Positions 35,592 to 45,700 of a DNA stretch of 64,000 bases are shown one piece after another. Every line of letters starts with the position of its first letter. Positions within the stretch are counted from its first letter, which is position 1. Under the pieces are notes generated by a model, which worked only from the letters and a program-made list of their open reading frames with translations, was not told the origin of the DNA and made no database searches. A program made the translations under genes and the position numbers. The stretch comes from Symsagittifera roscoffensis (Eukaryota; Xenacoelomorpha; Acoela; Convolutidae). The stretch is from positions 6,161,209-6,225,208 of the forward strand of contig NC_087065.1 of the NCBI RefSeq assembly GCF_963678635.1, given 5' to 3'.

Positions 35592-36932
35592 TAATGCCAC
35601 AAGACGCCGATAAAACCACAAGACGCCGATAAAACCACAATTAAAACCACAGGACGCCGATAGTACACGGTTACAAGAACTATCACTCATGAACCGCACA
35701 TATTTTGGCGCAATTCACTACGATATACATCTAGACATGAAACTAGATTACACAATAAGCAGAATTTTTCAAGAAATGTCACTCTCAGAATTAGAAACAC
35801 TACACCAATTATGTGAACTTGAAAGAACACAAGTTCTACAGTCACTAGCACTAGCAGTTCTCAAAATACCTGTTCGCAGCATATTTGTTATCCGGAAATA
35901 GATCAAATTTTATTGATTATGAGGGAAATATTTTATGGTATTACACTTGTTCCAAAAAAGTATCACCTTTATACGTTTTTGAAGATAAAAGATGTTACAA
36001 AAGAATCCCCATATTCTACAAAAATAAAGTATATTTTGTTGATACACTCTCAAAAAGAACATAGTTTTAGGACACAGCAGTACCTTGTGGATCAGAAAAC
36101 AGCCACAACGTTGTACAATTAAATCCCGACGAAGATAAATACTATCTACTAACACCATACCCAACTTTAATGCCACCATTAAAAAAGTTTTCACCTGAAA
36201 GCATTCAAGCTAAAGCCCGCAATCCAAATATCGATTTACAATCGATAGGTATATATTCTATATCCGATATACAACATCACATTAGAACACAACAGTTTCA
36301 AGAACTACTAACACAAATGGACACTATACAACGACAATCAATAGACCAAAATTTACGAAAACTTGCAGAAACAGAAGGATTTTCAGATATTTACGCACAA
36401 GATCACAGCGGATATTTCAAAGACATCAAAGATAACATATTTTAAAACGGTGAAAAATATTGACCACAAGATATATCACCAATCAATATTTTTAGTTTTG
36501 TCAATCTCAAAAACGAAGTCTTAGCTTTTCTAGGATGGCCATATTACATCTTAGAAAGATTGACTATCTTATACGCAATGATTAATTTTATTGGAATTCT
36601 TTTCTCATTACTAAAAGGAATCTATAACTCATGCGCAATACATACACAAATAAACCGACAAGCCAGCGTAGCACGCATAATATTTGCAGGATTTTTTGGA
36701 ATATTTTCATCATCAATAAATAAAATCCTCCTAGATGCACAAATTAAAGAATATAATACAAAACTATCAACAAATCCCAACACATACGATGACTCAAATA
36801 ATAATACAAACGCATTTCCTACGGCACCCCATTTGCCAAATTTACATCATAATCATCCATTATCATTAGTATCACCAAATTTTCGAAATTTAGCAATCAC
36901 AAACCCCCCAAATTTAAGACCTAGCCACATAC
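35592..36932 (+). repeat. Tandem env unit 6 (last)
   Basis: 1,341 bp. Its first half matches unit 3 (CTGTTCGCAGC variant). Its second half matches unit 2 at CAGAAGGATTTTCAG and then carries private changes (for example CACATACGATGAC, ATTAAAGAATATAATAC). After CACATAC it continues into unique sequence (AAAGCCCC..), so its right edge is the original 3' end of the region. Confidence 0.92.
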
Positions 36933-37475
36933 AAAGCCCCATCCAGTATATAGTTATACAACACCCGCCAATTGACGACAAATACGAACAAATCATTGAA
37001 CAGCCCCATATCACCACTTTTCAGTCTCAAAATAATAATTTTTTTAGCCAACGATGAGCAGACAAGTTGGATCACTCCACCGATCAAACACCCACCCTGC
37101 CAACCATCAAAATCTACTCCCTATTATCCCACTTTTTGCTTTTCCGCCACCTGATTCACCACAAGCTAATACATCATCAGGCATGAATTCCGACACTTAG
37201 TCAGATATCACAATTTATGCAACCATTTCACAATTCAATAATTCTGATATCGAAATTCCCGATGAGTTCGCAGATTCCGAACCATCCCCTTCTACTCATA
37301 CCCCGACTGGCTCAACAATCTTCTCAAAACCCCTTTCCGACCTATCCAAATTCAAAGCCAACATACATCTCCCTACACTCCTTCTCAAGTATCCCCAACC
37401 TACTCCCCATTCAATAATGAACGCTCCACCAACAACTCCCCAGATCTAGATAATTTTATAACACTCCAACAACAA
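36933..37475 (+). pseudogene. Post-env low-complexity coding remnants
   Basis: The sequence is Pro/Ser/Thr/Asn-rich in several frames (short ORFs at 36,972-37,154 and 37,217-37,417), with frame changes between them. The composition continues that of the next ORF, so I take this as its decayed upstream part rather than separate genes. Confidence 0.4.
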
Positions 37476-38219
37476 TTGCTATCTCCCCACACCCTAACTA
37501 TTCACCAATTATCATCAACAATAACATCATCAAATCCACCAACACCTACACCAATTTCAGATTATACTCAATCATTAGCTCATTCATCCACTTCAACAGA
37601 ATCATCCAATAGTACTAACCGTGCTGATAGAATTTTCAAACGTAAATTCCCAAATCACCCATTCCCATCCAAACCCGGAACCGCCCGAGAATATATCAAC
37701 CATCCAGACCATACCAATACTACGAATTTTCTTCAAATAACCCTACCTTTATTTCCCCAATATACACTAAATCAATCCGACCCTAACCCTGAACCACGTC
37801 ACTTTGTAGATGAACATGTATTAATACCCACACTTCATTGGACAGCTTACTATAATTTCACTAACCCCCTTACGTTATCACTCTATAACACCACTATCGA
37901 TATTGAAAGAAACAAGGACGAATTATTCAGATTAACCACAGCACTCACTCCCCGACAATTTACATACGTAGGATATAAAAAATTACTAAAAACATTCACT
38001 GCACCCGCGCTAACGACTACTCAATTGAATATTACGATCATAACATCATCAGATCTAATCAAGACCAATTTCTTGACGACGAGAAATTCGCTAATCCACA
38101 AATCACAGAAAAGTTTTTTATTAAATCATCATACATATTCACACTTAACATACTCGATAAAAAGCATGATCACATTATTTCAGAAGCACTATCAGACATT
38201 CAAGCGTATAAACGCTTGA
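37476..38219 (+). CDS. Retroelement 3' ORF, Ser/Thr/Pro-rich then structured, running into palindrome
   Basis: 247 aa as an open frame. Residues 1-60 are Ser/Thr/Pro-rich; residues 61-165 look folded (HFVDEHVLIPTLHWTAYYNF and a following alternating pattern). From 37,980 the frame enters the left arm of the palindrome. Another frame of the arm gives a more protein-like composition (YYDHNIIRSNQDQFLDDEKF), so the natural reading frame probably differs after 37,980. No homologue recognised. An ORF downstream of env is not standard for Ty3/gypsy elements. Confidence 0.4.
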   Translation: MLSPHTLTIHQLSSTITSSNPPTPTPISDYTQSLAHSSTSTESSNSTNRADRIFKRKFPNHPFPSKPGTAREYINHPDHTNTTNFLQITLPLFPQYTLNQSDPNPEPRHFVDEHVLIPTLHWTAYYNFTNPLTLSLYNTTIDIERNKDELFRLTTALTPRQFTYVGYKKLLKTFTAPALTTTQLNITIITSSDLIKTNFLTTRNSLIHKSQKSFLLNHHTYSHLTYSIKSMITLFQKHYQTFKRINA

Positions 38220-38439
38220 ATGTCTGATAGTGCTTCTGAAATAATGTGATCATGCTTTTTATCGAGTATGTTAAGTGTGAATATGTATGATGATTTAATA
38301 AAAAACTTTTCTGTGATTTGTGGATTAGCGAATTTCTCGTCGTCAAGAAATTGGTCTTGATTAGATCTGATGATGTTATGATCGTAATATTCAATTGAGT
38401 AGTCGTTAGCGCGGGTGCAGTGAATGTTTTTAGTAATTT
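37980..38439. repeat. Perfect 228-bp-arm palindrome
   Basis: Left arm 37,980-38,207, loop ATAA 38,208-38,211, right arm 38,212-38,439. I compared the arms through both the DNA and the translated frames and saw no mismatch. The centre is CAAGCGT-ATAA-ACGCTTG. The right arm runs against the strand composition of the element, so the right arm is the inverted copy. Confidence 0.93.
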
Positions 38440-38487
38440 CAAACATTTTCCCTATTCTTTCACTTTCTGACACCAAAAGAACGCGAT

Positions 38488-38862
38488 TTGCACTGCTCAC
38501 ACGACATCATGTTGAGAACTAAGCAAACACATACTTATACTTATTATCGTTTTATCCAAAATCATTTTCATTTACACACACCATCACGACAACCTCACCA
38601 TAGATTTCAATCCATTAATTCCAAATACAGCTCACCATTTTTTCTAACCTTCACGTATTGCATTAAAAATACTAACTTCCAAGGCATCCTCCGGAATTAT
38701 GATCCAGTCACCCAAATGTATATATGTTGTCACCTCACGAAGGCCTTCAACGACGAAGAATCCCGACCCCTGGTCATTCCGCATGAATATATTCAACCCA
38801 TAGAAGTACCCATTTTAGAATTCATCCACAACACAAGTACAATCACAAAATTTACAATCTAA
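38488..38862 (+). CDS. Retroelement last ORF, unknown
   Basis: 124 aa, polar and His/Thr/Tyr-rich in the first third. The remainder looks folded (GILRNYDPVTQMYICCHLT.. then an acidic end with EYIQPIEVPILEF). It lies to the right of the palindrome, and its upstream continuation may have been lost in that rearrangement. Function unknown. Confidence 0.4.
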   Translation: MHCSHDIMLRTKQTHTYTYYRFIQNHFHLHTPSRQPHHRFQSINSKYSSPFFLTFTYCIKNTNFQGILRNYDPVTQMYICCHLTKAFNDEESRPLVIPHEYIQPIEVPILEFIHNTSTITKFTI

Positions 38863-39919
38863 TCCAGAACACACCTCATGAATTTGCTAATTTGCGAATT
38901 TCCTAACCAACGCAGCTTACTAAACACCATAAACCATAAACTAACAGCATGACTAAGAAAAGAAAACCCACGGTACCCAAGCTGGATTAAACCAGCTTAA
39001 AACTGGATAATATATTCTTTTGAAGACTATTACCAAGTCTAAAAAAGAAACAATAAAACACCAAAAAGTTGCAAGACAAACCCAAACCAAAAACAATTTG
39101 ATTTTTGAGAAAAGGACACAACCAGCGAAACAAAAGTAAAACAAAAAAAATATAACAAAAACGTTAACACAAAACAGGACCGCTTAAAAAACCAGCACGA
39201 AATCATACTCCCCTTCCTGGCCCACCAGAGAGGACGTCCTGAGCATGCTCTATAGCCGGCCTAACCCACCGTGCTACATCCACGCTTTATGACCACATCA
39301 CTATTTTTGACAAGAGGTACTCAAGTGTGAGTAACTCTTAAAAATAACTGAACTAAAACTAAAACGCTTTTGCGAAAACAATTAATCAAAATCATAACTA
39401 AAAATAGAATTAACAAAATTTTGTAAAATGTAAATTATAATATGCAGTACATAGATCACGAACAACTACAAAAACGAGCCCCCTCACATTCAACCTACAG
39501 AATGGCTAAATACAACTGACATGCCGCTCACAATCACGACTCATAAAGGATTTAGAGTACGACTTGACTTCGCAGAAAAGGACTTCATTGAATCAGACCA
39601 ATGACCACCTCGATGTTCAAGTATACGTACAGATCCGAGTTACAAGGCATCCCCTCCAAACACGATCTTCACGCCATTCCCAAACCAGATCGAAACACAG
39701 TTCTCCACAACCAATAAGAACAGACGATCATAGCAAACCATCTTGAAATCAGTTTGATTTCTTTGACAGTCAAAGTCTTTGTCAAACGATAACTAACAAC
39801 TTCCTATCGATGACTCCAGCTTCCGGGAGCTTTCTTCTCCAAGAACGAAACAGGAAATGATGCTCGCCAAATTACAGATAGAAGATCTAAGATTCAAAAC
39901 TCTGTAAACCCCGGATGGG
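38863..39919 (+). other. 3' untranslated region of the retroelement
   Basis: About 1 kb, mostly without ORFs. It contains a perfect short hairpin AAGCTGG-ATTAAA-CCAGCTT (38,978-38,998) and a GC-richer patch near 39,205-39,290. A short purine-rich GGATGGG abuts the right LTR (39,913-39,919) and is the only candidate polypurine tract. Confidence 0.5.
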
Positions 39920-40324
39920 TGGAACCAGATATAAACTATATTCATTATTGGTTATAAATTGGATATTTTATCTCAAAAAAATATTTAATATTAACCAATC
40001 ACGATCCATCTAAATAACAAACCACTTATTAAATTACTTACTACTTGTAATTTCAGCACCAGAGAAATTTGAATTTAACTTAAAAATTAGTTACCTCTCC
40101 AAGAGAACTTTAGCAATCGCAATAAGCCAGTATACTCTAGATCTATTGAGCCTAGCAGAGACTAGTTAAACACCCTGAGACTAGTAGATATAAGAGTAAG
40201 ATTAGGATCGGTATTAGACTAAGAAGTTGCACGAATCTATCCGGCCGAAAATAAGATAGCGTGACGAGCAGACGGTGTACCCTATCCGAAATTAATCTAT
40301 GAGTTACACATCGAACCTAACTCA
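39920..40324 (+). repeat. 3' LTR of the giant retroelement
   Basis: 405 bp, TGGAACC...AACTCA, partner of 15,368-15,776. Differences from the left LTR include ATTTATT/ATTCATT, GGGCAT/GGTTAT and GCGCCCG/CCGGCCG, plus a small indel cluster. Confidence 0.93.
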
Positions 40325-40328
40325 CGAA
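40325..40328 (+). repeat. Target-site duplication (right), cgaa
   Basis: Matches 15,364-15,367. Confidence 0.8.
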
Positions 40329-40539
40329 TGTAAGCGCACCAAAACAAAGCGAAGCAAGTTGTTGATACTTGCCAATGCCGAGTTCAACCTAAGTTTCGAA
40401 CTTTGTTGTGACTTTCGAGTATACTTGCAGCAGTTTTTTTTTGTTCAGTCAACATTCCAATTTTAAACTAGACGTTTTTCATAGAAATAGTTTGTACAAT
40501 CTGAAAAAAGTGTTGTTCGGATTTCAAATGTAAAAAAAA

Positions 40540-40890
40540 AAATTACATGTGGTTCTTTTCGTAAAGAAACGGGATTTGAAAATGGATAGTTTAGTCAATT
40601 GGGAATAATTTACGCGCGATCTACTGCGTTCTTATGGCACCCATAAGCAGCGGATTACAGGGCAAGTGACCTAGTCTTAAATTTAGAATACCAGACGCTA
40701 AATACTTTCCTATGTGCTGAGCATAGCGTGTCAGGAGTTTTTTCTTTTTTATCTATTATTTTATCAATTTTTCAATCAAAAACTTTTTAATTGGCCTTAA
40801 AGTGCAATCGCAACATTCAGGGCTTTGCAGTGATATACGAGCAGTCAAGTGCAATTATTTTGAAATATTTAACATCTGACAAAATTTTGG
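40540..40890 (-). repeat. 0.5-kb dispersed repeat family, degenerate copy
   Basis: The minus strand matches the family seen at 44-47 kb: GGCCTTAAAGTGCAATCGCAACATTCAGGGCTTTGC at 40,792 corresponds to their reversed start, and the TTACGCGCGAT block to their internal GCGCGT block. Confidence 0.5.
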
Positions 40891-42369
40891 ATCTTTCCCA
40901 TTATAATTTCCCAGTAAGTTATGGACCCACAATAAAACAAAAATTACTGTTGGGGGAGGGGGGATTTGTTGTTACTAGCTGAGAAGCTCTGATTAGAAAG
41001 ACCCGAAATTTCAACGCCAGTTAAGTTTTTACATTGTAAACTCAATTCAGAAACTATGTGTCAAGATTTAAAAAAATGATTTGACTACACTTAATTGCTT
41101 TTTGTGATGTTGCTTCTACTAACGGTATAAGTAATGTCACAGTAAGCTAAACGACACCATGCAATTCCAACAAATTCACCCGCCGTCATCTCTCCGAGTT
41201 GCTCAGAATATTTGTTTTTTTTTTTGCTATATTATGATTAGATGCGACCACGTGAAATGAATACTTCGTCTTTTTTCTACACAGTCAACACAGTCTGACA
41301 ATCTCAGAGTGAATGTTTAATGGCCATGTTAAGTATAAATGTGACAAAATGTGTTCTAAAAATTAGAAAATTAGAAAATTACAAGGATATCAGTCATAGT
41401 TAGATGGCGATCAAAGTTTTAAATGCTCAGATGTTTTAATACTTTGAAATTTAGATTTGGGACGACATTTTATTGCTTACTTCAAGTTTTGCCTATACCT
41501 GTTTTTATATTACTTCAAGATTTTGTTTACTTTTTTTTGATATTACCTTAAGATTATCCTACACTTTAAAATAATACGGTACTTCACCATCAAGATCACT
41601 CAATTGCTCATTTTTTCTGTATCTAAACTCAAAATAGCTTTTCTTTTTGTCTGTTGGCATTGACTTAATAATAATAAAATAATAATCATATTAATAATAG
41701 TAATAATAATCATAATAATCATAATAATAATAATAATAATCATAATAATCATAATAATAATAATCATCATAAATTGTTTTAAAACGAATTGTATACACAA
41801 AATTAAGTTCAATAGTTTATTATTAATTTAGGTTTGAGAGGGCATCCTATAGATTTCAAACGAAGTGTGCCGAGGGATTCCTCAAAATGCAAAACTTTTA
41901 TAAAGTAAATCTAAATTCTTATAATTAAAACACTAGTTTTTTAAAATAATTTTGGAAGTTTTATCTTAAAAAAGAAAGACACGTGCTTCGAGAAAACAAC
42001 ACTACAATTAGCCTAATAATCCTAGTTTAAATTTATCAGAAAAAAAAACCGAACAATTCACAATACAAATGTTAAGAAAGTTATGATAAAAATGGTCCAA
42101 ACTGCCCTTTGAGAGATAAAATCCGGTTAGTTTTTGAAAATGAAATTCAGTTGCTTAAGGATAGACCTAATTCTCAAACTTAAAGATTGATCAAACATCA
42201 ATGCGTTTCGCCTTGAGCTTTACTTTTGTGAACAAGTCCGACTAGCAGGCTTTGTGAGCAGGCTTTTCGAGATCTTCTTTGTTCATAAAAAGTTTTATTG
42301 CATTTCTTATTTTATCGCCACATAATATTCAGCTTGAGAGCTTCAAAATTTCATATCGATGAAAATTGT
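40891..42369. other. Intergenic, no gene seen
   Basis: AT-rich. It contains the AAT/ATC microsatellite at 41,665-41,775 and otherwise no coding or structured signal that I can support. Confidence 0.6.
41665..41775 (+). repeat. (AAT/ATC)n trinucleotide microsatellite
   Basis: About 110 bp of ATA/AAT triplets with regular ATC interruptions (AATAATAATCATAATAATCAT). Confidence 0.95.
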
Positions 42370-42615
42370 TTATTGAAAATAATTGCTGTTGAATAATGAT
42401 TTTTTTATTGACTGAAATTTTTTCCTATGAAACATTACCCGAACTAATCTACGACGTGTTTTTTCTAATTCATTTACTTTAGTCTTACTAGCTCCTCCGT
42501 AAAGCAGAACACCATTATGAATTATTGGTTGGACGCAACTTTTGTATGCTCTCAGAAGTTGTTTGGAAATTAAGGTTTTTCCTTGATTTTTGAAAATTCC
42601 GGCAACAACACTCAA
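42370..42615 (-). pseudogene. LINE reverse transcriptase C-terminal fragment
   Basis: About 80 codons with the C-terminal region typical of non-LTR retrotransposon RTs: LLRAYKSCVQPIIHNGVLLYGG, then a basic LEKTRRRLVRVMF stretch (the usual 'L..lQ+r..R.i' helix). Nothing upstream extends to the RT active site, so it is a 5'-truncated or decayed insertion. It lies 130 bp downstream of the stop codon of the minus-strand cysteine-rich gene. Confidence 0.65.
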
Positions 42616-42748
42616 AAAAAGACAGCTTTAGAAAAAATTGGTTCGAAATTATTAACCATCCATTCGACGTCAAAAAAATACTATAATTTGCGGGTGAAAT
42701 AATATTAGAAATTGTTGTCCAGTTTCACCAAAATTCAGTATGAATTTA

Positions 42749-45700
42749 TTAACTGAAGTTGAAAGCGTTATTTAGTGATGATATAACTGATGGAATGAGA
42801 GCGACTAGGGCGAGTGAGAGGGGGAGGGTGGATTGCTTGAGCAGAAGGGAGTAGGAGTCGGATGCAATTCGGCAGACGTCTTCGAAGCCCTGCACTCGAG
42901 TTCTGTCGTAAGGTATCCTCCAATTTGTACCGGGACAGAATTTCTTCACGGTCGATTTGTAACAAGATCTCTGGTTGCGATAGCCTCTGAAACAATCAAA
43001 TCTGATTTTCGACTAAGTATTTAGAATTTAGAGCAACAGGTATCCCAGCCAGCCAATTGCTGTGCAAAAAGCACAAATAGTTCCGTCCGCCTCTAGCTTT
43101 GCTTGAGCTTTTTCGAAACTTTGCTTGATTTTTTTTAAATGCGAACAAAAAAATATTTGTTAGGACAAGGATAGGGTTCGTTTTTTCAAAGTGTCTATTT
43201 ATCAATCGAGTATCAACTTAAAGGGCTTCAATGTGGTATGACATTATAGAATGTGCGAAACGTGGATGTGATAACCGTTAGTTTGCATAGATTATTTTCT
43301 ACATACAATGGTTAGTCAGAAAGCAGTTTGCGTAGATTATTTCTCGCATTCAGTCGTTAATAAAAAAGATAAGCTGAGTAACTTGCATGTAAAAAAGATT
43401 TTGTAAAATCTCTTTCTAGAAAAAGTATAAAAAAAAATCTTCAAATTGCTTCTTATTGTCTGATTGGTTCTTCTTTTTTTGCTCAGTTAAAAGTTGATGG
43501 CGTGAAGTTTCCGAAGTTATCAAAACCCTCAAATACACTTGAAAAAAAACTTTTTTTTTAAATTAAACTTTCTCAAATAAACTTAAAAATGATGCATTCT
43601 CTCAGCTCGACTTTTGGCCAATTTTTGGTCGGTAATCAAAAACTGATTTTTCCCCGAAGATCCTGGCATTAAAAAAACATGATAATCTAAGTTATATAAT
43701 TTTCTTTCAAAAATTTAGATAGAAAATTGCGTACACGCAGAAGTTCTTCAGGTAGTCGTCTAGTGCCAGGTCTGGTAGTCCCACCACTGAATTGTTGCAG
43801 GAGAACATGGAGTCTCTGAAGGGCTCGTAGTCGGGACACAGATGTCTGTTCACGCCCAGAGCATCGTAGAAGCCCTGTTTAGTGTCTACGCTCAGGCCGC
43901 TGCCTCCCGTGTACTCGTCCTAGAATCATTAGGACAAAAATTTTACAAAAAAAAACATAATAGTTAGTAAGTTTCACCATTAGTTATTATCATTACTGAA
44001 GATAAAAAGTTTGCTAGTATATCGGGGCAAGACGGGGCGTTAACTGGTTCGAGATAAACTATACATTTTGAACTGTCAATATATCGAAAACAAGACTGCT
44101 CGCATCAGGGCGAAGCCTTTAATGTTCCGACTGCATTTTAAGGTCTATGGAAGAATTTGTCGTTTTATAAAAAGAGGAATCTTTCTTAAATACTAATATT
44201 GACAAATTAGTCAATTTTTTTTAAATCATCCCCCACCCGCTATGTAAAGTACAAAGTAAAATATTTTGCAGATATTAAAGTATTAAAAATACCAAGTAGC
44301 ATGCTTCAGTTCACTTTGGAACAATTTCTAAGACGGATAAAATCTCCGCTTACCCTTTAATAGCACGATATATATCGCGCGTTAATTGCCTCAAATTGGC
44401 CAAATTTGCAATCTTTAAACCCGATTTTACGAAAAATAATCACCATTGATTTTTTTGAAATTTGAGCACAAGGCAACAATCCCTTTCGAATGACATAAGA
44501 ATGACCGTAAAAAAAGGCTAGTTAGAAAGTCGCAATTTGTGTGCTTGAAAAAATCACCCTGAGCACAAGTATCCCGTCACTTTCTTTGAAAGTCGGAACA
44601 ATAAATGGCTGGCTGAAATATCAGTGATATATGGAATTAATAAGACAGTTTAGCTTGCCTTAGTTCAATTTGAACCATTATGAATATGGGATAGTTCGCC
44701 ACGCATTGAACACTAGCGAATTAAATGCTTTAAGTATTAACAGAGCTGGAGCCAGCCACACTTAATCTAGTGCGAGCACATCCACTGGATAATTTAATGT
44801 TTGAAGACTTCATCCCCATGCTTTCAGCTTTCTGTGATATTGGCCTGAAGTAAAAAAAAAATAGGCCTAGCATATATTTTCCTCACATTCTGCCAAAGTC
44901 GAAACAGCTACCATTTGTTTTTTGCTTCTGATGCTTCTGAATGAATTTTTTGTAATTTTTTGTCCAATTTTTTCATAATTTTTCAAAGTAAAACTTCGTG
45001 AAAAATGTTATGAGCGTAACTAATTAAAGTCAAGTTGAAAACCAACTGAGAAAATTTCTGCGTTTAATTTCAACATTTTTGATTATATATATGTGTGTTT
45101 TTATTGGTTTTTTAATCTTCAGATTTTTATGATTATTTTTCAACAGATTTTTTCAATTTCTTTCAACTGATTTCAACTAATTCGAATTTCTTCTTTTCGA
45201 TTTCATTTTGTTGACAAGAGCGAGATTTCTGGGAAAGCAACTGGGGAAATTATTGTTGATGCAAGTTGAACGACCGTTCATGCGTATTGATTGATTTTTG
45301 ATGCCTTGATCGGAGCATGCCGAAATTAAAATGCAGCTGGCAAAATTAAACTTCAGGAAATGCAATGATAACAAGACTCGTCGTATCAGAGCGAAGCCCT
45401 GACTGTTCCGATCCGACTGCCTTTTAAGATATATAAAGCAGTAATAACATGAAAAAATTACATGTAGTAAAAAATATAAATATATAATTTTTATATTTGT
45501 TTTTTTTTTGTGAAATTCATCCCAGCACACGCAATATAAAGTTCAATGTGATAGATGTCGCTTGTAGTAACACATCAATTATGGCAAATAAGCTTCCTTT
45601 AACCAATTTGGAAGGAATTGTCCCTGATTGGCCAAAATGGCAATCTTTAAACCCCCATAATTCTGCGAAAATTCATCACAGGTGAAAAATCTTTTCAAGT

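Larger units (their letters stand above)
15368..40324 (+). mobile_element. Giant env-bearing Ty3/gypsy-type LTR retroelement (about 25 kb)
   Basis: The element is bounded by TG...CA LTRs and a 4-bp target duplication. The internal order is leader, two small ORFs, gag, Asn/Ser/Arg-rich region, protease remnant, RT-RNase H, integrase, small membrane ORF, Pro/Ser/Thr-rich ORF, env-like glycoprotein, and further unknown ORFs. RT before integrase, together with a GPY/F-like integrase tail, places it in the Ty3/gypsy (Metaviridae-like) group. The plus strand is strongly A-rich and G-poor, unlike its flanks. Removing the five extra tandem env units would still leave about 18 kb, far above the 5-8 kb usual for the group. 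Many stops and frameshifts make this copy non-autonomous. Confidence 0.92.

Noticed and set aside
28950..36932. CRISPR-like or bacterial repeat array
   Set aside because: Units are 1.3 kb, coding and contiguous, in a eukaryotic retroelement.
38200..38500. Minus-strand ORFs over the palindrome
   Set aside because: They are mirror copies of the left-arm frames. The composition favours the plus strand as the native coding strand, so they are treated as a product of the inversion.
42745..42750. AATAAA as poly(A) signal of the cysteine-rich gene
   Set aside because: It overlaps the stop codon, too close for normal 3' end formation of this transcript.
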